Assembly (NCBI GenBank): GCA_965372405.1 | Contig: CBDVCE010000015.1 | Span: 7,914 to 71,913, forward strand | Origin: Sunxiuqinia sp965372405 | GTDB lineage: Bacteria; Bacteroidota; Bacteroidia; Bacteroidales; Prolixibacteraceae | Reading direction: 5' to 3' | Length of the DNA stretch: 64,000 nt | Part shown: piece by piece, positions 34,566 through 44,323 of the stretch | How the letters are laid out: each line of letters begins with the position of its first letter | Numbering within the stretch: position 1 is the stretch's first letter | The notes under the pieces: generated by a model | Seen by the model: only the letters and a program-made list of their open reading frames with translations | What the model was told of the DNA's origin: nothing | Databases searched by the model: none | Translations under genes and position numbers: made by a program

Positions 34566-36461
34566 ATGGAAAAGAGAAAAATTAAATTTTCTCTGGTCTA
34601 TCGCGATATGTGGCAGTCGTCAGGTAAGTACCTGCCCCGCGTAGATCAGTTGGTGAAAGTAGCACCACACATTGTTGAGATGGGATGTTTTGCACGTGTT
34701 GAAACCAATGGTGGTGGATTTGAGCAAATTAACCTGCTTTTTGGAGAGAACCCAAATACTGCTGTTCGTGAATGGACACAACCTTTTAATGATGCAGGCA
34801 TTCAAACACACATGCTTGACCGTTCATTAAACGGACTTCGTATGAGTCCTGTACCAGCAGACGTTCGTAAGTTGATGTACAAAGTGAAAAAAGCACAGGG
34901 AACAGATATTACTCGTCCGTTCTGTGGGTTGAATGATTCACGTAACATCATTGATTCAATCAAATACGCCAAAGAAGGTGGTATGATTGCTCAGGCTGCT
35001 TTGAGTTTAACTTACTCAAAAGTTCACACAGTCGAATACTACATTAATCTTGCTGATACCTTAATTAAAGGTGGTGCTGATGAAATCTGTCTGAAAGATA
35101 TGGCAGGTATTGGCCGTCCGGTTTGGTTGGGTAAAATTGTTGCAGGTATTAAAAAATTACATCCTGATACTCCACTTCAGTATCATTCACATTCAGGTCC
35201 TGGGTTTGCACTTGCTTCAATTCTTGAAGTTTGTCGTGCAGGTGTTGAGTATATTGATGTTGCTATGGAGCCTCTCTCATGGGGAACAGGACATGTTGAT
35301 TTGTTAGCTGTTCATGCCATGTTACAAGATGCTGGATTTGATGTTCCAGACATTAACATGGATGCTTACATGAAGGTTCGTAGCCTTACACAAACTTTCA
35401 TTGATGACTTCCTTGGATATTATATCAATCCAAAGAACCGCTTCATGAACTCATTGTTGATTGGTCCTGGTCTTCCTGGTGGAATGATGGGGTCGTTGAT
35501 GTCTGACCTGGAAAGTAACCTGACGAGCATCAACAAGTGGAAAATGAAAAACAACCAGCCAACGCTTTCGCAGGATGACTTGCTGGTAAAACTTTTCAAC
35601 GAAGTAGAACACATTTGGCCAATGGTTGGATATCCACCACTGGTAACACCTTATAGCCAGTACGTAAAGAATCTGGCCATGATGAACGTGATGCAGCTTG
35701 AAAAAGGCAAAGCGCGTTGGGGAATGATTGCCGACAACATTTGGGATATGTTGATGGGACGTGGTGGGAAACTTCCTGGAGAATTAGCTCCTGAGTTGAA
35801 AGCCCTTGCTAAAGAAAATGGTAAAGTAGAATTTACTGCTATTCCTCAAAGTCTTTATGCTGATGCATTGGATACTTTCCGTGCTGAGATGAAAGAAAAA
35901 GGATGGGATCAGGGACAAGACGATGAAGATTTATTCGAATTGGCTATGCATCCTGAACAATACCGCTCTTATAGATCTGGCGAAGCGAAGAAAGCTTTTG
36001 AAGCTGACTTGGCTAAACGTCGTGAAGAAGGTTCAGGTTTATTGAAAGGTACAAAGAAACCAGAAGCTGCTCCAGCAGTTGCTGCTGCCGTACTTAACCC
36101 ATCAAGCATGATTGTTAATGTAGATGGTGAAAAATTCAACGTGTCTGTTTCTTATGGTGATGAAGCTGCTGCTCCTGCACAGGAAGCTGCGCCAGTTGCT
36201 GCTGCACCTGCACCATCTGTGAATGGTTCAGCAAAAGAAATACTTGCACCACTTGAAGGTAAATTTTACCTAACCAAAGAGAGCTCAGAAAAAGCGATCA
36301 AAATTGGTGATGTGATTAAAAAAGGTGATTTGATTGGTTATGTTGAGGCGATGAAAACCTTCAATGCAATTAAATCGGATGTTGCAGGTAAAGTCGTTGA
36401 AATTGCTTTTGACACTGCAACTGAAGTTGAAGAAGACGACGTTTTAGTAAAAATTCAATAA
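34566..36461 (+). CDS. oadA: Biotin-dependent oxaloacetate/pyruvate carboxyltransferase subunit (OadA-like)
   Basis: 631 residues. The carboxyltransferase barrel (about 1-280) contains YRDMWQS near the N-terminus, the metal-binding lysine motif ICLKDMAGI and a YHSHSGPG segment in place of the usual HTHDTSG. A helical domain (about 290-480) follows, then an Ala/Pro-rich linker (about 500-560) and a biotinyl domain with the biotin lysine in VEAMKTF (Lys597). With the beta and gamma subunits it transfers carboxylate from oxaloacetate to biotin and then to the membrane pump. Methylmalonyl-CoA decarboxylase is less likely because the carboxyltransferase is of the oxaloacetate type with the biotin domain fused. 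Cytoplasmic, membrane attached. Confidence 0.92.
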   Translation: MEKRKIKFSLVYRDMWQSSGKYLPRVDQLVKVAPHIVEMGCFARVETNGGGFEQINLLFGENPNTAVREWTQPFNDAGIQTHMLDRSLNGLRMSPVPADVRKLMYKVKKAQGTDITRPFCGLNDSRNIIDSIKYAKEGGMIAQAALSLTYSKVHTVEYYINLADTLIKGGADEICLKDMAGIGRPVWLGKIVAGIKKLHPDTPLQYHSHSGPGFALASILEVCRAGVEYIDVAMEPLSWGTGHVDLLAVHAMLQDAGFDVPDINMDAYMKVRSLTQTFIDDFLGYYINPKNRFMNSLLIGPGLPGGMMGSLMSDLESNLTSINKWKMKNNQPTLSQDDLLVKLFNEVEHIWPMVGYPPLVTPYSQYVKNLAMMNVMQLEKGKARWGMIADNIWDMLMGRGGKLPGELAPELKALAKENGKVEFTAIPQSLYADALDTFRAEMKEKGWDQGQDDEDLFELAMHPEQYRSYRSGEAKKAFEADLAKRREEGSGLLKGTKKPEAAPAVAAAVLNPSSMIVNVDGEKFNVSVSYGDEAAAPAQEAAPVAAAPAPSVNGSAKEILAPLEGKFYLTKESSEKAIKIGDVIKKGDLIGYVEAMKTFNAIKSDVAGKVVEIAFDTATEVEEDDVLVKIQ

Positions 36462-36476
36462 TCTGAGATCCTGAAT

Positions 36477-37688
36477 ATGTCTATTATAGAGAAACTCTAT
36501 CAGATGACTGCCATCCAGGATTTCATCAACAGTCCGGGTACTTTGTTGATGTTAGTGATTGGGCTATTTCTTTTATACTTAGGTATTAAAAAGAAGTATG
36601 AGCCTCTTTTGCTAGTTCCCATTGCATTTGGACTGGTGTTGGCTAACCTCCCCGGAGGCGGTATGGGCATTGTTCCTGCCGAGCATATCCAGATTGATGA
36701 GCATCATTATAAAAACCTGATTGAGATTGCGCATGACCACGGGATTATGAATTACCTGTATTATGCGTTGATCAAAACTGGTTTTCTTCCTCCCATCATT
36801 TTTATGGGGGTAGGTGCACTAACCGATTTTGGCCCCATGTTGCGTAATTTGCGACTGGCCTTTTTTGGTGCTGCTGCACAAATTGGAATTTTCACGGTAT
36901 TGTTGTCAGCAATTGCACTCGGATTTACTCCTGCAGAAGCTGCATCGCTCGGTATTATTGGTGGTGCTGATGGCCCAACGGCTATTTATACAACTATTAT
37001 GTTGGCTCCGCATCTGCTTGGGCCAATAGCCATAGCTGCTTATTCGTACATGGCTTTAGTGCCTGTAATTGTTCCATTGGTTGTCAAACTTCTTTGTTCT
37101 GAAAAAGAATTGAAGATCAACATGAAAGAAATGGATAAGAAATATCCGGCTAAGCGTAAAATAAAAAATATGAAAGCTGTGAAAATTGCTTTCCCGATTG
37201 TGCTGGGTATTGTGATTGCCATTTTTGTTCCATCTTCAGTTCCGCTATTAGGAATGTTGCTTTTTGGTAACCTGATTAAAGAGGTTGGAACATCTGTTGC
37301 TCGATTGTCTGAAGCTGCTACCGGTTCAATTATGAACACGGCTACCATCTTTTTAGGTTTGACAGTGGGAGCAACAATGACAGCTGAAGTCTTTTTAAAT
37401 AGCCGAACCATCATGATTATTGTTGGTGGTTTTGTGGCCTTTGCCATTTCAATTGCTGGAGGGATTCTTGCAGTGAAGGTGTATAACCTGATTGCTAAGA
37501 AGAAAATCAACCCTTTGGTTGGTGCTACAGGTTTAAGTGCTGTTCCAATGGCTTCGCGAGTTGCCAATGAAATTGCTATTAAGTATGATCCTAAGAATCA
37601 TGTTCTACAATATTGCATGGCGAGTAACATTTCAGGAGTAATCGGTTCGGCCGTTGCTGCTGGTGTACTGATCTCGTTTTTGGGGTAA
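36477..37688 (+). CDS. oadB: Sodium-pumping oxaloacetate decarboxylase beta subunit
   Basis: 403 residues, polytopic, with the family's conserved blocks PPIIFMGVGALTDFGPMLRN and GIIGGADGPTAIYTT, the latter carrying the Asp that takes part in Na+ transport. It decarboxylates carboxybiotin and exports sodium. It follows the alpha gene by 15 bp and precedes a strong terminator, which marks the end of the gamma-alpha-beta operon. A close relative, the methylmalonyl-CoA decarboxylase beta chain, cannot be excluded by this subunit alone. Confidence 0.95.
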   Translation: MSIIEKLYQMTAIQDFINSPGTLLMLVIGLFLLYLGIKKKYEPLLLVPIAFGLVLANLPGGGMGIVPAEHIQIDEHHYKNLIEIAHDHGIMNYLYYALIKTGFLPPIIFMGVGALTDFGPMLRNLRLAFFGAAAQIGIFTVLLSAIALGFTPAEAASLGIIGGADGPTAIYTTIMLAPHLLGPIAIAAYSYMALVPVIVPLVVKLLCSEKELKINMKEMDKKYPAKRKIKNMKAVKIAFPIVLGIVIAIFVPSSVPLLGMLLFGNLIKEVGTSVARLSEAATGSIMNTATIFLGLTVGATMTAEVFLNSRTIMIIVGGFVAFAISIAGGILAVKVYNLIAKKKINPLVGATGLSAVPMASRVANEIAIKYDPKNHVLQYCMASNISGVIGSAVAAGVLISFLG

Positions 37689-37711
37689 ATAAAATAAACT
37701 GAAAGAGGGAA

Positions 37712-37740
37712 GGGTGCTTTGAAAAAAGCACCCTTTTTTT
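37712..37740 (+). terminator. Rho-independent terminator of the decarboxylase operon
   Basis: GGGTGCTTT (37712-37720), loop GAAA, AAAGCACCC (37725-37733), then seven T residues; 24 bp after the oadB stop. Confidence 0.95.
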
Positions 37741-38017
37741 GTAGTACTGTGAGCAGAAATACAGATGGCTGGTTGTAATCAATGATTCAATCCACTCAAG
37801 GGAATAATTACATTCATTAATGAGGTAAAGTATAATGAACCAATTCCTAGCTTTCAAAAACCTGTATATCTGAATAATTTATTCCCAAAAAAGAAGATAA
37901 TTCAATTTTATAAAAAGATATTCCAACTGTTTAGAAGGCAATTAAGGCTATTTTTACAAAAAACCTATTGAGAAGATTTTGTTAATACAAAGTCACCTAT
38001 CCTTTAAACCAATAAAA

Positions 38018-39727
38018 ATGAATTATAATCAGATTCGAAATTTTTTGATTGTTTTTATTTCTTCATTGTTTCTGATGACCTCTTGTCAACAACCATCTCT
38101 GAAACTGGAAGATGATAAGCTAGCCAAACCAAATGACACTCAGTATCAGTGGCACGAACAGGAACGGATCATGTTTCTTTGTATTGATCCTTGTACCTGG
38201 CAAGGGCGTGAATATGACAACCACTCAACTTCTTTGGCTCGGATTAATCCTGAAAAGCTAAATACAGACCAATGGTGTGAAGTTGCTCAGTCATGGGGAG
38301 CCAAAGAAATCCTATTTGTGGCTAAACATACAGGAGGTTTTTGCTGGTGGCAAACAGAAACAACAAATTATGGAATTAAAGATACTCCCTATAAAAACGG
38401 GAAAGGTGATGTACTTAAAGAGCTTTCAGAATCGTGCAAAAAGTACGGATTGAACCTGGGAATATATGTATATCCTGGTGATGAAACTTGGGGTGCAGGG
38501 ATTGGAAGTGGTGGTCTGACGAAAGATCCTTCGAAGCAGGAAGCTTACAATAAGGTTTACAGACAACAACTGACCGAGACCTTAGCAAACTACGGAGATG
38601 TAATTGAAGTTTGGTTTGATGGTAGTTGCAAAATTGACGTTTCTGATATATTGGCAAAGTATGCGAAGAATTCCGTGGTTTTTCAAGGACCGCATGCAAC
38701 ACTCCGCTGGCCGGGTACAGAATCCGGTAAGTTGTTTTATCCAGTTTGGAACTCCATTAAAAGTGAAGATATGAATACAGGAGTGGCTACTCAAATACAT
38801 GGTAATGCAGATGGTGATATTTGGGCTCCTCTAGAAACAAATACGACACTTTATGACCACTATTGGTTTTGGTCAGCTGAAAAGGAGAAAAAGCGGATGT
38901 CTTTAGATCAGTTAATGGATTGTTATTACAAATCAATTGGGTACGGAAGCGTATTTTTGCTTAACTCCACACCAGATACAACCGGACTTATTCCTCAAGA
39001 TGACATTAAACTTTATAAAGCATTTGGAGAAGAGATCGAGCGCAGATTTAAGACACCAATAGCACAGATAAAGGATAAAACTGGAGAACTTCAAGTTCTG
39101 GATTTTAAGAAAGCACAGAAGATAAACCATGTCGTAACAATGGAAGATTATCGCTTCGGTCATCGAATCAGGGAATATGTAATTGAAGGTTTTGCAGATG
39201 GAAAGTGGCAAGAGTTATGCAATGGATTATCAATAGGCCGTAAGAAGATTGATTATTTCCCTGAAATTGAAGTGTCAAAAGTCCGCATTAAAGCGGTTAA
39301 GTCTGTTGGTAGCCCTTTAATTAGGAGTATGTCTGCTTATTTTGTTGGCAATTTTACCCCACCAAAAAAACAAAGTGTAAGTGCATGGTCAGAGTGGGTG
39401 AATGTTAAAAATCTGGAAGAAGATATGTTTCAGGATGGTATTGCAAAAATAGAAATTGACTTATCTGCAAAAATAAACTTGCCCGGGCAATACGCTGTCA
39501 GACTAAAGCCCAATAATTCAGATACTGAGATGAAAATAGTTGATGCTGAAATTCATTTTGAGGGACGAAAAGCATTAGACGAATTTGTAAGCATAGAGGG
39601 GACAAACATTGCGATAAATCGCACTGCTCAAGTAGTAGAAGAAAGTAGTTCTGTGCTTATTCTTACTATAAAATCGGATAAAGCAATCACCGGAAGTTTA
39701 GAATTTAGACCTTCTACTATTTATTGA
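38018..39727 (+). CDS. GH29 alpha-L-fucosidase lipoprotein
   Basis: 569 residues from the ATG at 38018, which starts a lipoprotein signal (SSLFLMTSC); an upstream TTG frame extension is not needed. The barrel shows LFVAKHTGGFCWWQT and the nucleophile motif VIEVWFDGS (Asp201), both typical of GH29. C-terminal beta-sandwich regions (about 345-569) include an F5/8-like segment. It removes terminal alpha-L-fucose from oligosaccharides at the membrane or in the periplasm. First gene of locus B, 127 bp before the two-domain esterase and followed by a sulfatase, which suggests sulfated fucose-containing glycans. Confidence 0.92.
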   Translation: MNYNQIRNFLIVFISSLFLMTSCQQPSLKLEDDKLAKPNDTQYQWHEQERIMFLCIDPCTWQGREYDNHSTSLARINPEKLNTDQWCEVAQSWGAKEILFVAKHTGGFCWWQTETTNYGIKDTPYKNGKGDVLKELSESCKKYGLNLGIYVYPGDETWGAGIGSGGLTKDPSKQEAYNKVYRQQLTETLANYGDVIEVWFDGSCKIDVSDILAKYAKNSVVFQGPHATLRWPGTESGKLFYPVWNSIKSEDMNTGVATQIHGNADGDIWAPLETNTTLYDHYWFWSAEKEKKRMSLDQLMDCYYKSIGYGSVFLLNSTPDTTGLIPQDDIKLYKAFGEEIERRFKTPIAQIKDKTGELQVLDFKKAQKINHVVTMEDYRFGHRIREYVIEGFADGKWQELCNGLSIGRKKIDYFPEIEVSKVRIKAVKSVGSPLIRSMSAYFVGNFTPPKKQSVSAWSEWVNVKNLEEDMFQDGIAKIEIDLSAKINLPGQYAVRLKPNNSDTEMKIVDAEIHFEGRKALDEFVSIEGTNIAINRTAQVVEESSSVLILTIKSDKAITGSLEFRPSTIY

Positions 39728-39799
39728 ATAACTTCTATATCAATGTCAGAGTGCAATAATTAGTAAATTTTAAAGTCTTGTTTCAAAATCAGATGTACG

Positions 39800-39822
39800 T
39801 CAAAGTAGAATAACTACATTTG
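39800..39822 (+). promoter_or_regulatory. Candidate -7 element before the two-domain esterase gene
   Basis: TACATTTG (39815-39822) is an exact TAnnTTTG match 31 bp before the ATG at 39854. The upstream -33 position is poor (GATG), so the assignment is weak. Confidence 0.35.
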
Positions 39823-39853
39823 CTGAACTAAAAAACTACTAATCTTCTTTTGC

Positions 39854-41836
39854 ATGAAATTTAAAGTTTGTGTTCTCACCTTTTTGTCGTTTATTTTATT
39901 TTCACTTTTTGTCGTTAATTTATATGGGCAGACTGAGAGTTTAAATTCTATCCCAAAAGAATCAAACTGGAAAGGATTCACGCGTTTAGACTTTGAGTTT
40001 GAAGGAAGAAAAGCACACATCGTTTTTCCAAATAACAAGATAGATGGAAGTCCATGGGTGTGGCGTGCCCGATTCCCCGGTTGGCATATTGAAATGGATA
40101 GCATTCTTTTATCCGAAGGATTTCACGTAGCTTTTATAAATACGGATAACATGTATGGCAGTCCAAGGGCTGTTTCCATCTGGAATAATTACTATCAGTT
40201 CTTACTTGAAAATTATAGTTTAAATGAAAAAGTTGCACTGGAAGGTGTTAGCCGTGGTGGTCTTTTTGTGTATAACTGGGCGAAGCAAAATCCGGAGAAA
40301 GTGAATTGCATTTATGCCGAAGCTCCTGTTTGCGATTTCAAAAGCTGGCCCGGAGGATTTGGTGATGGAAAAGGTAGTAAAGCCGATTGGGAGAATCTGA
40401 AAAATGAATATGAATTTAAATCGGACAAAGAGGCAAAGGCATGCAATAATCAGCCAATGCATAATCTGGAGAAATTAGCTGATGCTAAAGTTCCGGTTCT
40501 TCATATGGTTGGTTTAAATGATCGAGTTGTTCCTTTTGCTGAAAATAGTTCATTGCTAATTAATCAATACATAAAACTTGGAGGGATTGCTACAGTGGTT
40601 CCTTGCACCAAAGGGAAACAGGACCTTTGGGGACATCATTTTCCTATTGAAACTCCACGATTGGGAGCAGATTTCATAAAGTACTATACAAAGCTACCTA
40701 AGCAAAAATTGAATTCTGCAGATTATCATCAAATACGTTCTGGCTTAAAGAATTCATTTATAAAATTTGAAAGAGAGAAAAAGGGAAGGGTTGCTTTTTT
40801 AGGTGGCTCTATCACTTATAATGGTGGTTGGCGCGATAGCATTTGCAATTATCTTCAACAACGATTTTCTGATACTGAATTTGATTTCATTGCAGCTGGT
40901 ATCCCTTCAATGGGAACTACACCTGCAGCTTTTAGGTTAGAAAGGGATGTTTTGTCGAAAGGACCAATTGATCTGCTTTTTGAGGAGGCTGCTGTTAATG
41001 ATGCTTCAAATGGAAGAACCAGCAATGAGCAAATTCTAGCTATGGAAGGAATTGTTCGGCATGCAAGAAATGATAATCCGGCGATAGATATTGTCATCAT
41101 GCATTTTGTTGATCCTTCAAAAATGAAAACATATAGAGAAGGCAATACTCCTGAAGTAATTCAAAATCATGAAAAGGTGGCGAAACATTATGGTGTTCCA
41201 AGCCTTAATCTGGCAGAAGAAGTTACAGACAGAATTGATGCTGGCGAGTTCAGCTGGGAAGAAGATTTCAAGAACTTGCATCCATCACCATTTGGTCAGG
41301 GAGTTTATGCGCATTCAATGATCTCTTTTCTAAAAAAAGCTTACAGTGGTTTTGTTGCAGAAGATGATAAAATCACTACATATTCCAAATTGGATAAAAT
41401 TGACAAGGCGTGTTATGACAATGGAATACTCATACCAGCAGGTGAAGTGAAAGTATCAAAGGGTTGGAAAATAATAGCAAACTGGACTCCTGCAGATAAA
41501 GTAGGTACACGAAATAATTATACCAATGTACCAATGCTTGTTGGTAATGATGCAGGGAAAATTCAAAAAATTAATTTCGAAGGGAGGGCTGTGGGCATTG
41601 CAGTTGCTGCAGGGCCTGATGCCGGAATAATTGAGTATAGAATTGACAAAGGGAAATGGCAAAAACAGGATTTGTTTACGCAATGGAGTTCACACTTGCA
41701 TCTTCCTTGGTATTATACTCTTAAATCTGGAATGATTAAAGGTAAACACGAATTGCAAATTCGAATTTCTGATGATAAAAATGCTTCAAGCAAAGGAAAT
41801 GCCTGTAGATTAAGATACTTTTTTGTCAATAAATAA
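39854..41836 (+). CDS. Secreted two-domain esterase: alpha/beta hydrolase plus SGNH/GDSL hydrolase
   Basis: 660 residues with a signal peptide ending at NLYGQ. The N-terminal half (about 35-285) is an alpha/beta hydrolase with nucleophile elbow LEGVSRGGLF and a late His in LWGHHFP. The middle (about 300-500) is an SGNH hydrolase with block I VAFLGGSITYNGGW, block II Gly in AAGIPSMGTT, block III Asn in AAVNDAS and block V NLHPSPFGQ. A C-terminal beta domain (about 510-660) may bind carbohydrate. Such double hydrolases probably remove acyl groups such as acetyl from polysaccharides. It is 9 bp before the sulfatase gene, so the two are likely co-translated. Confidence 0.85.
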   Translation: MKFKVCVLTFLSFILFSLFVVNLYGQTESLNSIPKESNWKGFTRLDFEFEGRKAHIVFPNNKIDGSPWVWRARFPGWHIEMDSILLSEGFHVAFINTDNMYGSPRAVSIWNNYYQFLLENYSLNEKVALEGVSRGGLFVYNWAKQNPEKVNCIYAEAPVCDFKSWPGGFGDGKGSKADWENLKNEYEFKSDKEAKACNNQPMHNLEKLADAKVPVLHMVGLNDRVVPFAENSSLLINQYIKLGGIATVVPCTKGKQDLWGHHFPIETPRLGADFIKYYTKLPKQKLNSADYHQIRSGLKNSFIKFEREKKGRVAFLGGSITYNGGWRDSICNYLQQRFSDTEFDFIAAGIPSMGTTPAAFRLERDVLSKGPIDLLFEEAAVNDASNGRTSNEQILAMEGIVRHARNDNPAIDIVIMHFVDPSKMKTYREGNTPEVIQNHEKVAKHYGVPSLNLAEEVTDRIDAGEFSWEEDFKNLHPSPFGQGVYAHSMISFLKKAYSGFVAEDDKITTYSKLDKIDKACYDNGILIPAGEVKVSKGWKIIANWTPADKVGTRNNYTNVPMLVGNDAGKIQKINFEGRAVGIAVAAGPDAGIIEYRIDKGKWQKQDLFTQWSSHLHLPWYYTLKSGMIKGKHELQIRISDDKNASSKGNACRLRYFFVNK

Positions 41837-41845
41837 TACACCACA

Positions 41846-43408
41846 ATGAAAACACTACTTAAGCTAAAACGAGGACTGTTAATTCTTTCAAGTCTATTTG
41901 TATTATTGAGTTGCTCAAATAGTAATGTCGAAAATGAAGAAACGAAACCCAACATCATTATGTTTTTGGTTGATGATATGGGATGGCAGGATACTTCAGT
42001 CCCTTTTTGGACAGAGGAAACACCTTTTAATAAACGATATCATACACCAGCGATGGAGCGACTTGCCTCTGGTGGGATGATGTTTACCAATGCATATTCA
42101 TGCTCTGTGTGTTCACCAACCAGAGTGAGTTTAATGAGTGGCATGAATGCAGCACGACATCGGGTAACTAACTGGACGCTTTATAAAAATGCTTCTGTTG
42201 ATGCAAAAAGTGCAATTCTTGATTACCCCAAATGGAATGTGAATGGTTTGCAACCTACCGATTCAATTGAGAATTCTGTTCATATAACTTCATTGCCACA
42301 GATACTGCATGATAATGGCTATTTCACCATACATACTGGCAAAGCACATTTTGGAGCAATTGGAACGCCCGGAGCTAATCCATTAACTTGTGGTTTTGAT
42401 GTGAATATTGCCGGGCATGCCGCAGGTGGTCCCGGGAGCTATTTGGGAACTGAAAACTTTGGGAATAAGGAAAAAGGAACTCACACATTACCATGGGGAA
42501 TTCCCGGGATGGAAGAATATCATGGAGATTCAATTTTCCTAACAGAGGCCTTAACACGCAAAGCAATTAAATCATTGGATAAATCCTTGGAATTAAATAA
42601 GCCTTTTTATTTATATATGTCACATTATGCAGTTCATGTTCCGTTAAAAGCGGATGGTCGTTTTTACCAAAAATACCTGGATATGGGATTGCCTGAGTCA
42701 GAAGCTAAATATTCTTCAATGATTGAAGGCATGGACAAAAGTCTGAATGATTTGATGAATTATCTGGATGAAAAAGGAATTGCTGATAATACGATTATCC
42801 TGTTTATGTCTGACAATGGCGGTTTTAGCTTAAGACCTAGGGCAGGGGAGTTGCACACACATAATAAACCTCTGAACAGTGGCAAAGGCTCAGCTTATGA
42901 AGGTGGTGTTCGCGAACCAATGATTGTAAAATGGCCGGGTAAGGTTGAGGCAAAAACTAAATGCAATGACTATTTAATCATCGAAGATTTTTTCCCAACT
43001 ATTTTGGAAATGGCAGGAATAAAGAAATATGAGGCAGTTCAGAAGATTGATGGGAAAAGTTTCATTCCCATGTTGAAACAATCAGGAACAACTGCCGATG
43101 GAAGAAATTTGTATTGGCACTATCCTAACAATTGGGGGCCAACAGGTCCTGGAATTGGAGCAACCAGCGCAATTCGAACTGGAGACTGGAAACTAATTTA
43201 CTATTATCGTGATCAGCATTTTGAATTGTTCAACTTGAAGGAAGATATTGGTGAGTTAAATAGCTTGACAGAAATAAAACCCGGTAAAGTAAAAGAACTG
43301 GCAATGAGTCTGGGCAGCTATCTTAAGGGTGTTGATGCACAGCGTCCAACATTGAAGGCGACTAATGAATTGGCACCTTTTCCCGACGATATTTTTCTAA
43401 CTAATTAG
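41846..43408 (+). CDS. Formylglycine-dependent sulfatase lipoprotein (S1 family)
   Basis: 520 residues with a lipoprotein signal (FVLLSC). Metal residues in MFLVDDMGWQD, the sulfatase signature YSCSVCSPTRVSLMSG with Cys89 as the formylglycine site, HTGKAHFG, and the second metal motif LFMSDNGG are all present. The C-terminal subdomain ends with TGDWKLIYYYRD. It hydrolyses sulfate esters in the periplasm or at the surface. It differs in sequence from the sulfatase at 8.7 kb, so the two probably act on different positions of the glycan. Gap to the esterase is 9 bp. Confidence 0.95.
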   Translation: MKTLLKLKRGLLILSSLFVLLSCSNSNVENEETKPNIIMFLVDDMGWQDTSVPFWTEETPFNKRYHTPAMERLASGGMMFTNAYSCSVCSPTRVSLMSGMNAARHRVTNWTLYKNASVDAKSAILDYPKWNVNGLQPTDSIENSVHITSLPQILHDNGYFTIHTGKAHFGAIGTPGANPLTCGFDVNIAGHAAGGPGSYLGTENFGNKEKGTHTLPWGIPGMEEYHGDSIFLTEALTRKAIKSLDKSLELNKPFYLYMSHYAVHVPLKADGRFYQKYLDMGLPESEAKYSSMIEGMDKSLNDLMNYLDEKGIADNTIILFMSDNGGFSLRPRAGELHTHNKPLNSGKGSAYEGGVREPMIVKWPGKVEAKTKCNDYLIIEDFFPTILEMAGIKKYEAVQKIDGKSFIPMLKQSGTTADGRNLYWHYPNNWGPTGPGIGATSAIRTGDWKLIYYYRDQHFELFNLKEDIGELNSLTEIKPGKVKELAMSLGSYLKGVDAQRPTLKATNELAPFPDDIFLTN

Positions 43409-43477
43409 CTTGGCTTAATATTCTTTCTTATTGCATTGAAATAAATCCTTATTTTTACCGGCATTAATTGATGAGAT

Positions 43478-44071
43478 TTGAGCGAAAATACAACAGATAT
43501 CGAAAAACAATGGGTTCTTGAATTGAAGAATGGGAATGCTGAAGCTTTTGATGAGTTGTTTGGATTGTATGGAAAACGTTTGTATCACTTTGCATTCGGT
43601 TATCTCAAGTCAAAGGAAGAATCTGAAGAAGTTGTTCAGGATGTATTTCTGAAAATTTGGAATACAAAGGAGCTTTTAAAACCCGAACTGTCATTTAAAG
43701 CTTATCTCTTCAAAATTGCATATAACAGCATTCAGGAATTCTTCCTAAAGATCAATAGAGACAAAGCTTACCAACACGAAATAATTAATACCTCAGTTGA
43801 CTTTAGCAATAAGCTTGAAGAACGAATGGATTATCATTCATTGCTCGAATTGGTTGAAAGGAAAATTAGCCTACTTCCTGAAAGGCAAAAGCAAGTTCTG
43901 GTGCTTAAACGTAAAGAAGGATTTCCTGTAAAAGAGATTGCTGAAAAATTGAATATCTCACCTAAAACGGTTGAAAATCATTTAACCGAAGCTCTTAAAA
44001 ATCTCAAAGAAGGCCTCAAAGAAGAAAAAATTGCAGGTCTGCTATTCTTCAATCTGTTTATTAAATATTAA
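43478..44071 (+). CDS. ECF sigma factor of the FecI/Bacteroides family, TTG start
   Basis: 197 residues. Region 2 (about 20-90: YGKRLYHFAFGYLKSKEESEEVVQDVFLKIW) and region 4 (about 125-185: LLPERQKQVLVLKRKEGFPVKEIAEKLNISPKTVENHLTEA) are complete (both shown in part in the window's frame). An in-frame TGA 6 bp upstream of the TTG at 43478 and the lack of any near ATG make TTG the only sensible start. This type activates an adjacent SusC/SusD operon after signalling through FecR and an STN-type TonB receptor, all of which follow. A 567-bp gap with a palindromic element separates it from its FecR partner. Confidence 0.92.
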   Translation: MSENTTDIEKQWVLELKNGNAEAFDELFGLYGKRLYHFAFGYLKSKEESEEVVQDVFLKIWNTKELLKPELSFKAYLFKIAYNSIQEFFLKINRDKAYQHEIINTSVDFSNKLEERMDYHSLLELVERKISLLPERQKQVLVLKRKEGFPVKEIAEKLNISPKTVENHLTEALKNLKEGLKEEKIAGLLFFNLFIKY

Positions 44072-44323
44072 ATGCACAACTGAATTCAAATGTCAGCCAA
44101 TGTTAATATATGACTACTGTTGACAAGAAATGACCTTCGACGATGGCTGCTGAGATAATTTAGTGCTCAACAACCTCCAGTATCTATATTGTCAATGCCC
44201 AAGGATGGCATCCCTACGTAAACAGAATAGAAATAAAATTAATGGACAGCAGCATTTTGCAGATCCGGGGATGCAATCCTTCTACCAACCAATACCCAAT
44301 AATCAAACTCTATATTTTTTTAC

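Noticed and set aside
43471..43480. ATG at 43471 as start of the sigma factor
   Set aside because: It is out of frame with the sigma coding sequence.
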